From assembly GCA_903928895.1 (NCBI GenBank), contig CAIYSR010000123.1, positions 1 to 64,000 of the forward strand: 64,000 bases of DNA. The letters run 5' to 3'. Below the pieces are notes generated by a model, which was not told the DNA's origin, searched no databases, and worked only from the letters and a program-made list of their open reading frames with translations. Positions 33,613-44,532 of this stretch are shown in pieces (positions within the stretch are counted from its first letter, which is position 1; every line of letters begins with the position of its first letter). This DNA is from an uncultured Rhodospirillales bacterium (lineage in GTDB: Bacteria > Pseudomonadota > Alphaproteobacteria > Acetobacterales > Acetobacteraceae). The translations under genes were made by a program, and so were the position numbers.

Positions 33613-34707
33613 ATGATGGGCAATCCGCTGGACGATACCTCCCCGTTTCCAAAACCGCCGCCGCTGAAGCCGCCGGTTCTGAAGCCAATCGCGCTCGGCC
33701 GTGGCGTGAGCATCGACATGCCGGTGATCCTGGCACCGATGTCGGGCGTCACCGACCTGCCGTTCCGCCGCCTCGCGCGCGATCTCGGCGCCGGGCTGGT
33801 GGTCTCCGAGATGATCGCCTCCTGGGCCATGATCCGTGAGAACAAGGCGACGCTGCGGATGTCCGAGCTGGACGGCCGGCCGAGCTCGCTCCAGCTCGCC
33901 GGCTGCGATCCGGTGGCGATGGCGGAGGCGGCGCGCATCGCGGTCGGCCGCGGCGCCGATATCGTCGACATCAATTTCGGCTGCCCGGTCAAGAAGGTCG
34001 CGGTCGGCCAGATGGCCGGTTCGGCGCTGATGCGCGACGAGGTGCTGGCCGCGCGCCTGCTCGAGGCAACCGCGCGGGCGGTCGAGGTGCCGGTCACGCT
34101 CAAGATGCGGATGGGCTGGGACCATCAGTCGCTCAACGCCCCCAGGCTCGCCCGGATCGCCGCCGAATCGGGCATAACCATGCTCACCGTGCACGGCCGC
34201 ACCAGGCAGATGTTCTACACCGGCACCGCCGACTGGGATTTCATCGCCGAGGTCAAGGCGGCGAGCCCGCTGCCGGTGATCGCCAACGGCGATATCATCA
34301 GCGAGGACGATGCGGTCGAGGCGCTGCGCCGCTCGGGCGCGGATGGGGTGATGATCGGGCGCGGCTGCTATGGCCGGCCCTGGCTGACCGCCGCGATCGC
34401 CCATTACCTGAGCACCGGGGAGCGCCGGCCGGAGCCCGATCTGGCGATGCAGAAGCACATCCTGCTGCGCCACTATGACGCCATGCTGTCGCATTTCGGC
34501 ACCGAGCCCGGGCTGCGGCTGGCGCGCAAGCATATCGCCTGGTATTCGCGCGGCCTCACCGGATCGGCCGAATTCCGCGCCTCCATCATGCGCTGCGCCG
34601 AGGTCCCCGCTGTGCTCGAATTGATCGACCGTTTCTATGACCCGCTGATCGAGCGCGGCGCCGTGCGCCACCACAGCCGCGACGCCGTGCTGGCCGAAGC
34701 CGCGTGA
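33613..34707 (+). CDS. dusB: tRNA-dihydrouridine synthase B (NifR3 type)
   Basis: A 364-residue FMN enzyme reducing uridine in tRNA. Landmarks are APMSGVTDLPFRRLARDLGA, the catalytic-Cys motif INFGCPVKKVAVGQMAGSAL, VTLKMRMGW, TVHGRTRQMFYTG and PVIANGDI with GRGCYGRPW for phosphate binding. The N-terminal PFPKPPPLKPPVLKP is a Pro-rich extension of about 30 residues. It overlaps ntrB by 4 bases; dusB leading the ntr genes is typical for Alphaproteobacteria. Confidence 0.95.
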   Translation: MMGNPLDDTSPFPKPPPLKPPVLKPIALGRGVSIDMPVILAPMSGVTDLPFRRLARDLGAGLVVSEMIASWAMIRENKATLRMSELDGRPSSLQLAGCDPVAMAEAARIAVGRGADIVDINFGCPVKKVAVGQMAGSALMRDEVLAARLLEATARAVEVPVTLKMRMGWDHQSLNAPRLARIAAESGITMLTVHGRTRQMFYTGTADWDFIAEVKAASPLPVIANGDIISEDDAVEALRRSGADGVMIGRGCYGRPWLTAAIAHYLSTGERRPEPDLAMQKHILLRHYDAMLSHFGTEPGLRLARKHIAWYSRGLTGSAEFRASIMRCAEVPAVLELIDRFYDPLIERGAVRHHSRDAVLAEAA

Positions 34708-35840
34708 AGAACGTTGTCGCCCGCGCGGCACTCAACCTGGTCGGGCGGCGCGACGCCAGCCGACCGCCCGACGCCGCCGCCGTGCTCTCCGCGCTGCCGG
34801 TGCCGGTGGTGCTGATCGACGCCGAGAACCGCTTCCGCTTCCTCAACCATGCCGGCGAGCAGTTCCTCGGCATCTCCGCAGCCCAGGCCGCGCGCCTGCC
34901 GCTGACCGATATGGTGCCGGCGGACAGCCCGATCTTCCTGCTGATCGACCAGGTCCGGCGTCACGGGGTCACGGTCTCGGACCATGACATGACGCTCGAC
35001 GGGCCGCGCCTGCGCAAGCTCGGCGTCACCGTGCAGGCGACCCCCTTGCCGGAGGAGCCGGGCGCGGTGCTGCTGGCGTTCCAGGATGCCTCCGCCGCGC
35101 GGACCCTGGACCGCCAGCTCAGCTTCCGCAGCGCGGCGCGCTCGGTCACCGGGATGGCCGCGATCCTGGCGCACGAGGTCAAGAACCCGCTCTCCGGCAT
35201 CCGCGGCGCCGCACAGCTGCTGGAGGCCTCGGTGAGCGAGGCCGACCAGGAACTGGCCGTGCTGATCCGCGACGAGGCCGACCGCATCCGCGCCCTGGTG
35301 GAGCGGATGGAGGTGTTCGGCGACAAGCCGTTCGACCGCGGCGCGGTCAACATCCATCGCGTGCTGGAGCATGTCCGCCGCCTCGCCCATACCGGTTTCG
35401 CCACCCACATCCGCATCCACGAGGTCTATGACCCGTCGCTGCCGCCGGTGTTCGGCAACCGCGACCAGCTCGTCCAGGTGGTACTCAACCTGGTCAAGAA
35501 CGCGGCCGAGGCGCTGAGCGATGCCGCCGTCGCCAACCCCGACATCACCCTGCTGACCGCCTACCAGCACGGCATGCGGCTGGCCGTGCCGGGCTCGGCG
35601 CGGCGCATGGAGCTGCCGCTGGTGGTCACCGTGCGCGACAACGGTCCGGGCATCGCCGAGGATATCCGCGCCAACCTGTTCGACCCCTTCGTCACCTCGC
35701 GCCCCGCCGGCAGCGGCCTCGGCCTGGCCTTGGTGGCCAAGATCATCGCCGACCACGGCGGCACCATCGAGGTCGACAGCCGTCCCGGCCGCACCGAATT
35801 CCGTTTGCACCTGCCGATTTTCCCTGACGACCAACCCTGA
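34704..35840 (+). CDS. ntrB: Nitrogen regulation histidine kinase NtrB
   Basis: A 378-residue soluble kinase/phosphatase controlling NtrC in response to nitrogen status through PII. Residues about 30-140 are a PAS domain ([20 protein letters not shown]). The H-box is [20 protein letters not shown], with N-box [13 protein letters not shown] and G boxes VRDNGPGI and [12 protein letters not shown] 34704 overlaps the dusB stop (GTGA). No membrane segment. Confidence 0.96.
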   Translation: MKNVVARAALNLVGRRDASRPPDAAAVLSALPVPVVLIDAENRFRFLNHAGEQFLGISAAQAARLPLTDMVPADSPIFLLIDQVRRHGVTVSDHDMTLDGPRLRKLGVTVQATPLPEEPGAVLLAFQDASAARTLDRQLSFRSAARSVTGMAAILAHEVKNPLSGIRGAAQLLEASVSEADQELAVLIRDEADRIRALVERMEVFGDKPFDRGAVNIHRVLEHVRRLAHTGFATHIRIHEVYDPSLPPVFGNRDQLVQVVLNLVKNAAEALSDAAVANPDITLLTAYQHGMRLAVPGSARRMELPLVVTVRDNGPGIAEDIRANLFDPFVTSRPAGSGLGLALVAKIIADHGGTIEVDSRPGRTEFRLHLPIFPDDQP

Positions 35841-35854
35841 TTTCAGGCGCCAGC

Positions 35855-37309
<1,455 letters not shown>

Positions 37310-37346
37310 CCGCCATGCGCGCAGCCCCGATGAACCGGGTCGGCCG

Positions 37347-39545
37347 ATGAGCGAGATCGCCGGCCCGCCGCCGCGCCGCGGCCTGCTCGGGCATATCGCC
37401 AATCTGGTGCTGGGCAAGGCGGCGACGCTGATCCTGGCCGCCTGCGCGCTCACGCTCGGCATCGCCACGTTCGTGGTGCTCGCCGGTCGCCTGCCCGGGC
37501 CGGAGCAGGTGATCGGGCTGGTGCTGGCCAACCTGATTTCGCTGCTGCTGCTGGGCGCGGTGCTGGCGGGCCGGCTCACCCGGATGTGGATGGAGCGCCG
37601 GCGCGGCGCGGCCGGGGCGCGGCTGCATGTCCGCCTGGTGCTGCTGTTCAGCGGGGTGGCGCTGACGCCGACGATCGTGGTGGCGGTGTTCTCCACCGGC
37701 TTCTTCAATCTCGGCATCCAGCACTGGTTCGCCGAGCCGGTGCGCACCGCGCTGCAGGAGAGCCTCAACGTCAGCCGCGGCTATCTGGAGGAGCATCGCA
37801 ACAACATCCGCGCCGACGCGCTGGCCATGGCCGCCGATCTCTCGCGCGCGGCCCGCGCCCAGAACGCCACCGCCGACAGTTTCGCTGACCTGCTCAACGA
37901 GCAGACCGCGCTGCGCGGCCTCACCGAGGCGGTGATCTTCGAGCCCGAGACCGGGCAGATCATCGCCTCCTCGTCGGCCATCCTCGCCCCCGCGCTGCCG
38001 CCGCCGCCGGGCTGGGCGGTCACGCTGGCGCATGGCGGCGAGGTGGTGGAATTCGCCACCGAGGACGCCGACCGGGTGCGCGCGCTGGTGCAGCTCGACG
38101 TCACCCCGGCCTTCATGCTCTCGATCAGCCGGCCGGTCGATGCCCGCATCCTGCAATACATGCGCAGCGCCGAGGAGGGCTTCGCCCTCTACAAGCGGCT
38201 CGACGAGAACCGCTCCGGCCTGCAGATCACCTTCGCCCTGATCTTTGCCCTGCTCGCGCTGCTGGTGCTGGCGGCGGCGATCCTGATCGGGCTGGTGCTG
38301 GCCAACCAGATCGCGCGGCCGGTCGGCGGGCTGATCGCCGCGGCCGAGAAGGTGCGTGGCGGCGACCTCACGGTGCGGGTGCCGGAATGGGCCGGCGGCG
38401 ACGAGCTGGTGGGCCTGGCGCGCGCCTTCAACCGCATGACCGGCCAGCTCGGCGCCCAGCGCGGCGAGCTGCTCAACGCCTATGCCCAGCTCGACGAGCG
38501 CCGCCATTTCACCGAGGCGGTGCTCTCCGGGGTCTCCGCCGGGGTGATCGGGCTCGACGCCGACGGCGCCATCGAGCTGCCCAACCGCGCCGCCTCGGTG
38601 CTGCTCGGCCGCGACCTGCGCGCCACCATCGGGCAGGATCTGGCCGAGGCCATCCCCGAATTCGCGCCGCTGCTCGCCGAGGCCCGCGCCGGCGCCGACA
38701 GCCGCCCGCGCACCGCCGAGGTGCAGATCGGCCCGCCCACCGCGCGGCGCACGCTGCTGCTGCGGATCGGGGCCGACGCCGACAGCATGCGCCATTTCGG
38801 CTTCGTCGCGACTTTCGACGACATCACCGAGCTGCAATCGGCCCAGCGCAAGGCCGCCTGGGCCGATGTCGCGCGGCGCATCGCCCACGAGATCAAGAAC
38901 CCGCTGACCCCGATCCAGCTGTCCGCCGAACGGCTCAAGCGCCGCTTCACCAAGGAAATCACCTCCGACCCCGAGACCTTCGCCAGCCTCGCCGACACCA
39001 TCGTCCGCCATGTCGGCGATATCGGCCGCATGGTCGACGAGTTCTCCTCCTTCGCGCGCATGCCGCAGCCGGTGATGCAGCCGGAGGATGTCGGCCGCAT
39101 CGTGCGCGAATCACTCATCCTCCAGCGCAACGCCCATCCCGAGATCGACTACGCCACCGCCCTGACGGCGCGTGGCCCGGTGGCGAAATGCGACCGCCGG
39201 CTGATCGGCCAGGCGCTGACCAACCTGTTGCAGAACGCCGCCGATGCCATCGCCATGCGCGGGGGCGGAGCCGGGCGCATCGCCATCGCGCTCTGGACGC
39301 AGGAGAGCGAACTCGTCATCGAAGTGGCCGATGACGGACTCGGCCTGCCCGGGCAGGATCGCGACCGGCTCACCGAGCCCTATGTGACGCACAAGCCGAA
39401 GGGAACCGGACTTGGCCTGGCCATCGTCAAGAAGATCATGGAAGACCATGGCGGGCGCCTCGGCCTCGCCGAGCGCCTGCCCACCGCCGACTGGCCCGGC
39501 AGCGGCGCCGTCGCCTCCCTCGTCCTGCCGTATCCCGGAGCCTGA
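37347..39545 (+). CDS. ntrY: Nitrogen regulation sensor kinase NtrY
   Basis: A 732-residue membrane kinase, usual length for NtrY. Membrane segments are at about residues 27-47, 55-75, 97-120 and 292-315, with a periplasmic domain between the third and fourth. HAMP (VGGLIAAAEKVRGGDLTVRV), a PAS domain (GVIGLDADGAIELPN), H-box RRIAHEIKNPLTPIQLSAER and G boxes ADDGLGLP and GTGLGLAIV follow. NtrY partners NtrX in nitrogen and redox sensing. 37 bases after ntrC. Confidence 0.96.
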   Translation: MSEIAGPPPRRGLLGHIANLVLGKAATLILAACALTLGIATFVVLAGRLPGPEQVIGLVLANLISLLLLGAVLAGRLTRMWMERRRGAAGARLHVRLVLLFSGVALTPTIVVAVFSTGFFNLGIQHWFAEPVRTALQESLNVSRGYLEEHRNNIRADALAMAADLSRAARAQNATADSFADLLNEQTALRGLTEAVIFEPETGQIIASSSAILAPALPPPPGWAVTLAHGGEVVEFATEDADRVRALVQLDVTPAFMLSISRPVDARILQYMRSAEEGFALYKRLDENRSGLQITFALIFALLALLVLAAAILIGLVLANQIARPVGGLIAAAEKVRGGDLTVRVPEWAGGDELVGLARAFNRMTGQLGAQRGELLNAYAQLDERRHFTEAVLSGVSAGVIGLDADGAIELPNRAASVLLGRDLRATIGQDLAEAIPEFAPLLAEARAGADSRPRTAEVQIGPPTARRTLLLRIGADADSMRHFGFVATFDDITELQSAQRKAAWADVARRIAHEIKNPLTPIQLSAERLKRRFTKEITSDPETFASLADTIVRHVGDIGRMVDEFSSFARMPQPVMQPEDVGRIVRESLILQRNAHPEIDYATALTARGPVAKCDRRLIGQALTNLLQNAADAIAMRGGGAGRIAIALWTQESELVIEVADDGLGLPGQDRDRLTEPYVTHKPKGTGLGLAIVKKIMEDHGGRLGLAERLPTADWPGSGAVASLVLPYPGA

Positions 39546-39547
39546 AC

Positions 39548-40927
39548 GTGGCGCATGACATCCTGATCATCGACGACGAGCCCGACATCCGCATGCTCGT
39601 CGCCGGCATCCTGGAGGACGAGGGCTACGAGACCCGCCAGGCCGGCGACGCCGACACCGCGCTGGCCGCCTTCCGCATCCGCCGCCCCTCGCTGGTGATC
39701 CTCGACATCTGGCTGCAAGGCAGCAGCCTCGACGGCATCGGCATCCTGGCGGCGTTCCAGCGCGAGGAGCCGGAGATCCCGGTGGTGATGATCTCGGGCC
39801 ACGGCACCATCGAGATGGCGGTCAACGCGATCCAGCTCGGCGCCTATGATTTCCTGGAGAAGCCGTTCCAGTCCGACCGGTTGGTGCTGATCGCCCGGCG
39901 CGCCTTGCAGGCCGCCGCCCTGGCCCGCGAGAACGCCGAGCTGCGGCTGCGCGCGGGGCCGGAGACCGAGCTGACCGGCGCGAGCAGCCATGTCCATGCC
40001 TTGCGCAGCGCGGTCGAGCGGGTGGCGCCGACCGGCTCGCGGGTGATGATCACCGGCGCCGCGGGCTCGGGCAAGGAGGTGGTGGCGCGGATGATCCATG
40101 CCCGTTCGCGCCGCGCCGAGGGGGCGCTGGTGGTGCTCAACTGCGCCATCCTCAACCCTGCCCGCTTCGAGGAGGAATTGTTCGGCGTCGAGGCCACGTC
40201 CGAGCATCCGCGCCGCGCCGGGGTGCTGGAGCGCGCCCATGGCGGCACCCTGCTGCTCGACGAGGTCGCCGACATGCCGCTGGAGACCCAGGGCAAGATC
40301 GTCCGAGCCTTGCAGGAGCAGTCCTTCGAGCGGGTCGGCGGCGGCAGCCGGGTGAAGGTGGATATCCGCGTCATCGCCACCTCCAACCGCGATCTCCAGG
40401 CCGAGATCGGCGGCGGCAGGTTCCGCGAGGATTTGTTCTACCGGCTCGCCGTGGTGCCGCTGCGGGTGCCGGCGCTGAAGGAGCGGCGGGAGGACGTGCC
40501 CGAGCTGGCGCGCTACTTCCTGGCCAAATCGGCCGAGGCCGCCGCCATGGCGCCGCGCGAATTGTCGCCGGACGCACTCGCCGCGCTGCAAACCCATGAC
40601 TGGCCCGGCAATGTCCGCCAGCTCCGCAACCTGATGGACTGGCTGATGATCATGGCCCCGGGCCACGCCGCCGACCCGATCCGCGCCGACATGCTGCCGC
40701 CCGAGATCGGCGCCAAGGCCCCTGCCCTGCTGGCCGACCCCGGAGCCGACGTGATGGCGTTGCCGCTGCGCGAGGCGCGCGACCTGTTCGAGACCCAGTA
40801 TCTCCAGGCCCAGCTCGTCCGCTTCGCCGGCAATATCAGCCGCACCGCCCAGTTCGTCGGCATGGAGCGCAGCGCGCTGCACCGCAAGCTCAAGCAGCTC
40901 GGTGTCAACACGGACGAGCGGGGATGA
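39548..40927 (+). CDS. ntrX: Nitrogen assimilation response regulator NtrX
   Basis: A 459-residue NtrC-family regulator. Receiver Asp53 (LVILDIWLQGSSLDG) and Lys104 region LEKPFQ. The AAA+ domain has Walker A TGAAGSGKE and Walker B GGTLLLDEVAD. The GAFTGA loop is replaced (FGVEATSEHPRRAG), as is usual for NtrX, so it should act independently of sigma-54. The C-terminal HTH is GNISRTAQFVGMERSALHRK. GTG 39548 begins 2 bases after the ntrY stop. Confidence 0.96.
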   Translation: MAHDILIIDDEPDIRMLVAGILEDEGYETRQAGDADTALAAFRIRRPSLVILDIWLQGSSLDGIGILAAFQREEPEIPVVMISGHGTIEMAVNAIQLGAYDFLEKPFQSDRLVLIARRALQAAALARENAELRLRAGPETELTGASSHVHALRSAVERVAPTGSRVMITGAAGSGKEVVARMIHARSRRAEGALVVLNCAILNPARFEEELFGVEATSEHPRRAGVLERAHGGTLLLDEVADMPLETQGKIVRALQEQSFERVGGGSRVKVDIRVIATSNRDLQAEIGGGRFREDLFYRLAVVPLRVPALKERREDVPELARYFLAKSAEAAAMAPRELSPDALAALQTHDWPGNVRQLRNLMDWLMIMAPGHAADPIRADMLPPEIGAKAPALLADPGADVMALPLREARDLFETQYLQAQLVRFAGNISRTAQFVGMERSALHRKLKQLGVNTDERG

Positions 40928-42075
40928 GCGCCGTGGCCCCCCCAAAAACCGCCGCCGTCCTCGTCGCCGCCGGCAGCGGCAGCCGCTTTGGCGCCGAACT
41001 GCCCAAGCAGTTCCAGCGCATCGCCGGGCAGACCGTGCTGCGCCACGCCGCCGCGGCGCTGGCCGCCGGCGTCGACCTGCTGCAACCCGTGGGCGACGCC
41101 ACCGCCATCGACGCCGCGTTGGAAGGTATCCCGCACCTCCCGGTGGTGCCCGGCGGCGCCACCCGCCAGGCCAGCGTGCGTGCCGGGCTCGATGCCCTCG
41201 CAGCCCACGCCCCGGCGCGCGTGCTGGTGCATGACGGCGCCCGACCGCATATCCCGCACGGGCTGATCGCCGCGCTATGGGCTGCGCTCGACCACCATCC
41301 CGGCGCCATCCCCGCCGTGCCGGTGGCCGATACGATCAAGCGTGGCCTCGGCGGTGTGATCGCGGCGACGGTGCCGCGGGAGAATCTGTTCCGCGCACAG
41401 ACGCCGCAGGCCTTCCATTTCGCGGTCCTGCATGACCTGCACGCCCGCCTGCCGGATGGCATCGCCACCGACGACGCCGCCCTGCTGGAGGCCGCCGGGC
41501 TGCCGGTCGCCCTGGTCGCGGGCAGCGAGGACAACATCAAGCTGACCTATCCGGAGGATCTCGTGCGGCTCGAACGCATCCTGACGCCCGCCCTGTTCCC
41601 GCGCGTCGGCACCGGCTACGACGTCCATGTCCTGGCGGCGGGCCGCAAGCTGATCCTGTGCGGGGTCGAAATCCCCCATGACCTGGGACTCGACGGGCAT
41701 TCGGACGCCGATGTCGGCATCCACGCCCTGTGCGATGCGATCTACGGCGCGCTGGCCGAGGGCGACATCGGACGGCACTTCCCGCCGAGCCAGGCGCAAT
41801 GGAAGGACGCCGACAGCGCGCGCTTCCTGCGCCACGCCGGCCAGCGCATCGCCGCGCGCGGCGGCCGCCTGCTCAATGCCGATGTGACCCTGATCTGCGA
41901 GCAGCCCAAGATCGCGCCCCACGCTGCGGCGATGATGACCCGCCTCGCGGAACTGCTGGGCGTCGATGCCAGCCGCATCTCGGTCAAGGCCACGACCACC
42001 GAGCGGCTGGGCTTCACCGGGCGGATGGAGGGCATCGCCGCCCAGGCGGTGGCGACGGTGCTGCTGCCGGACTGA
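40924..42075 (+). CDS. ispDF: Bifunctional IspD/IspF enzyme of the MEP isoprenoid pathway
   Basis: A 383-residue fusion. The N-terminal cytidylyltransferase (about 1-220) has VLVAAGSGSRFGAELPKQFQ, VLVHDGARPHI and FRAQTPQAFHF. The C-terminal 2-C-methyl-erythritol-2,4-cyclodiphosphate synthase (about 228-383) has RVGTGYDVHVL, LDGHSDADVGIHALCDAIYG, DIGRHFPPS and KATTTERLGFTGR. Both halves look complete. It overlaps ntrX by 4 bases and ends the operon. Position after ntrX, not before dusB, is noted as unusual. Confidence 0.96.
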   Translation: MSAVAPPKTAAVLVAAGSGSRFGAELPKQFQRIAGQTVLRHAAAALAAGVDLLQPVGDATAIDAALEGIPHLPVVPGGATRQASVRAGLDALAAHAPARVLVHDGARPHIPHGLIAALWAALDHHPGAIPAVPVADTIKRGLGGVIAATVPRENLFRAQTPQAFHFAVLHDLHARLPDGIATDDAALLEAAGLPVALVAGSEDNIKLTYPEDLVRLERILTPALFPRVGTGYDVHVLAAGRKLILCGVEIPHDLGLDGHSDADVGIHALCDAIYGALAEGDIGRHFPPSQAQWKDADSARFLRHAGQRIAARGGRLLNADVTLICEQPKIAPHAAAMMTRLAELLGVDASRISVKATTTERLGFTGRMEGIAAQAVATVLLPD

Positions 42076-42077
42076 TG

Positions 42078-42099
42078 CCCGGGGGAAACGCCCCCCGGG
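42078..42099. terminator. GC-rich hairpin between convergent genes
   Basis: CCCGGGGG (42078-42085) and CCCCCGGG (42092-42099) form a perfect 8-bp stem with a 6-base loop, between the stops of ispDF (plus) and the RraA-like gene (minus). No U-tract follows on either side, so it may stop transcription weakly or protect 3' ends. This convergent gap lacks the AT-rich element seen in others. Confidence 0.6.
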
Positions 42100-42106
42100 A
42101 CGCCAC

Positions 42107-42856
42107 TCAGCCCTTCTTCTTGCCTTTCGGCTTCTCCGCATAATGCCCGCCCGCCATCGCGGCGCGCACCTCGGCCGCATTGGTCGCGGCCCGCAGTGCG
42201 GCGATCTTCTCGGCCTCGTCGGCCAGCATCGCCTGGGCGTTGGCCAGCACGGCTTCGGCCTTGTCGGCGGGGAACTTCACCGCGCCGTTCTCGTCCATGT
42301 GGATCAGTTCGCCCGGCGCCACATCCATGCCGCCGACCGAGACCGGGACATTGACCGACTGCACCGCCATTTCACCATGCCCGGCGGTGACGCCGCCGAG
42401 CAGCATCTGGAAATCAAGCCGGCGGATGGCGTCCACATCGCGCGAGGGGCCGTTCGACAGCAGCCCCTTGCAGCCCACCGCCAGCATCGAGCTGACCATG
42501 ATCTCGCCGGCGAGCCCGGCCTTGGCCATGATGCCCTCGGGCCATTTCTGCTGGATCACCAGGATGGTCGGCTTCTTCATCGCGTCCAGCGCGTCGACCA
42601 CGTCCATGAACGACAGGCGGCCGGAGAAATTGGGGTCGGGCAGGCCGAAGACGCAGGTCACGGCGTAGCCGATGATGGCGCCCTTCTCGGGATAGATGCA
42701 GCGGATCGAGGTGTCGGTGTACCAGTTCTCGGTCCACGGGTTGTAGAGGCCGAGGCAGAGCGGGTTCTTGGGGTAGGTCGCGACCACGTTGGTGATGGTG
42801 GGGGTGTCGATCTTGCGCAGTTCGGCGAAGAGCTTGTCGTCGGGCGACTTGGCCAT
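42107..42856 (-). CDS. RraA-like family protein
   Basis: A 249-residue member of the RraA / 4-carboxy-4-hydroxy-2-oxoadipate aldolase-like (DlpA-type) family. Typical parts are LRKIDTPTITNVVATY, GLAGEIMVSSMLAVGCKGLL and SNGPSRDVDAIRRLDFQMLL with the SRD of the metal/ligand site. Members are aldolases, decarboxylases or RNase E regulators; the extra length and Lys-rich tail (EKPKGKKKG) point away from true RraA. Start ATG 42856 has an AGGAGG site. Cytoplasmic. Confidence 0.85.
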   Translation of the reverse strand: MAKSPDDKLFAELRKIDTPTITNVVATYPKNPLCLGLYNPWTENWYTDTSIRCIYPEKGAIIGYAVTCVFGLPDPNFSGRLSFMDVVDALDAMKKPTILVIQQKWPEGIMAKAGLAGEIMVSSMLAVGCKGLLSNGPSRDVDAIRRLDFQMLLGGVTAGHGEMAVQSVNVPVSVGGMDVAPGELIHMDENGAVKFPADKAEAVLANAQAMLADEAEKIAALRAATNAAEVRAAMAGGHYAEKPKGKKKG

Positions 42857-43020
42857 GGTTGGGTTTCCTCCTGGGGCGGCGCAAGCCTCCGCCAGCGCGG
42901 CCGGTTTCGCAAGAGGCTGGGGCGCCGGCGAGGCGGCGTATTTTAGCGGCGGCGCGGCGCAAACGCCGATATAGTCGCAGCGGGGAACGCGTCTCATCAC
43001 TCCAGGCAGGCGACCACCAC

Positions 43021-43530
43021 ATGGCGGCAACGGATCAGGAACAGGCGCACACCGGGCCGGATGCCCCCGCACCCGGCGACCCGGCCGTACCGGTGGAGTT
43101 GCGGCACGAGAAGCGGCAGCGGGTGATCAAGTCGGCCAAGATCATGGCCGGCGCCGCGGTGTTCGACTGCGTGGTGCTGGACGTCTCGCCGCGCGGGGCA
43201 CGGGTGCGCACCAGCGCGGTGGTGGTGGTGCCGGAGCATGTGGTGCTGCAATTCCGCGGCGGCGCGGCGTTTGCGGCGCGGCTGACCTGGGCGCGCGGGA
43301 TGCAAATGGGCTTCGCGCTGGACGGCCCGGCGCCGATGACGGCGCAGGCCGGGCTGCGCGCCCTGGCGGCCTGGGAGAGCCTGCCATCGACCGGGCTCGC
43401 CCGATCCATGGCGATCTTGCGCGAGGAGGGGTTTTTCGACGACCCCGAACTCGCCGAGGTCGCTGCGCGGGCGGAGGAGGCCTATGCCAGGTTCACTGCC
43501 ACGCTGCGCACGCGGATCAGCGTAAGGTAG
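43021..43530 (+). CDS. PilZ-domain protein, putative c-di-GMP receptor
   Basis: A 169-residue protein. PilZ signature: RHEKRQRVIKSAKI (RxxxR, about residues 28-32) and LDVSPRGARVR (D/NxSxxG, about residue 54). This binds c-di-GMP in known members. The C-terminal part (about 110-169) is helical and unassigned. With the EAL protein at 32.7 kb it is the only visible c-di-GMP component. ATG 43021 was chosen because the upstream frame is low complexity. Confidence 0.85.
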   Translation: MAATDQEQAHTGPDAPAPGDPAVPVELRHEKRQRVIKSAKIMAGAAVFDCVVLDVSPRGARVRTSAVVVVPEHVVLQFRGGAAFAARLTWARGMQMGFALDGPAPMTAQAGLRALAAWESLPSTGLARSMAILREEGFFDDPELAEVAARAEEAYARFTATLRTRISVR

Positions 43531-43532
43531 GG

Positions 43533-44363
43533 TTACGGCTTCTCGCCGCGCGCCAGCCGGGCCTGGATGTCGTCGAGGCAGGGCACCAGCTCGGCGATGC
43601 TGTCGACCACGTAGTGCGCGCCGGATTGCAGCAGCTTCGCCGCCGCGCGCGCCCGCAGCCGGGCCTGCTCCGCGGGCGCCGTCGCGCACCATGCGGCGTG
43701 GGACAGGCCGACCTCGTTGCCCGAGATCGAGAACCCCACCGTCCACATGCCGGCGTTCAAACCCTCCTCGATGCCGGGCACGGTGTCGTCCACTTTGACG
43801 CAGGCCTCGACATGGCCGACGCCGAGGGCGATCACGTTTTGCAGCGCCATGAACGGGAACGGCCGGCCGCGCTTGACGTCGGTGGAGCAGAAGATGGCGT
43901 CGACCTCGAAGCCCTGGCGCTTGGCGTCGGCGGCGTTGACCGCCATCATCGCGCGGTCGTAGCCGCTGGTGGAGCCGAGCCGGATGCCGCGCCGGCGCAT
44001 CTCGGCGGCGGCTTCCAGGGTGCCGGGGATGAGATCGGAATACTGCGACAGGCATTGGAGCTGGAGCGGGATGAAATCGGCGTACATCGCGTCGATATCG
44101 GCCTCGCCCGGCGCCCGCCCATGCGCCGCCCGCCAGCGCGCCTGCACCGGGTCGAGCGCGGCGATGGTGGCGATGTGCTCGCGCTTGCCCGCGCCCATCG
44201 GGCCGCGCGCCTCGGCCATGTCGATGGCGACGCCCTGGCGCTGGAACACCTCGACGAACACCACCGCGGGGGCGACGCAGCCGAAATCGAGCGTGGTGCC
44301 GGCCCAGTCGAGGATCACGGCCTCGATCGGCCCGCGATAGGTGCGGCGATAGGTATAGGACAT
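43533..44363 (-). CDS. phnX: Phosphonoacetaldehyde hydrolase
   Basis: A 276-residue HAD-superfamily enzyme splitting phosphonoacetaldehyde into acetaldehyde and phosphate in 2-aminoethylphosphonate use. Motif I VILDWAGTTLDFG contains the nucleophile Asp, GAGKREHI carries the Schiff-base Lys specific for phosphonatase, LGSTSGYDR is motif II, and VKVDDTVPGIEEG is motif IV. No phnW or transporter is adjacent. ATG 44363 chosen; a GTG at 44366 would add one residue. A promoter with an overlapping inverted repeat lies upstream. Confidence 0.93.
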   Translation of the reverse strand: MSYTYRRTYRGPIEAVILDWAGTTLDFGCVAPAVVFVEVFQRQGVAIDMAEARGPMGAGKREHIATIAALDPVQARWRAAHGRAPGEADIDAMYADFIPLQLQCLSQYSDLIPGTLEAAAEMRRRGIRLGSTSGYDRAMMAVNAADAKRQGFEVDAIFCSTDVKRGRPFPFMALQNVIALGVGHVEACVKVDDTVPGIEEGLNAGMWTVGFSISGNEVGLSHAAWCATAPAEQARLRARAAAKLLQSGAHYVVDSIAELVPCLDDIQARLARGEKP

Positions 44364-44410
44364 CACGATGGCTCCGGTTCGTTCGATGGCGCAGCAATGG
44401 CGCCGGGTCG

Positions 44411-44449
44411 ATTATAAATCAAATCGATTGTTTCTATGCATTTCATAGA
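44411..44449 (-). promoter_or_regulatory. Candidate phnX promoter with operator-like inverted repeat
   Basis: On the minus strand TATAAT (44416-44411) lies about 50 bases before phnX. At the -35 position is a perfect inverted repeat TCTATG-N5-CATAGA (44433-44449). No good -35 hexamer is present, which fits an activator-dependent promoter. The regulator is unknown. Confidence 0.5.
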
Positions 44450-44480
44450 CGCCACCCATGACCCTTGACGAGCGCGCAGC

Positions 44481-44532
44481 CAAACGGATGGAAGTTTTTT
44501 GCTTCTTTTTTTCAAAAAAGAAGCCCTTCCCT
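44481..44532 (-). repeat. AT-rich palindromic repeat unit (type I) with inner arm
   Basis: GCCAAACGGATGGAAGTTTT followed by GCTTCTTTTTTTC, A6 and GAAGCCCTTCC. It ends at the stop codon of the TetR gene and includes the CCAAACGGAT arm seen in the paired elements. Confidence 0.85.
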
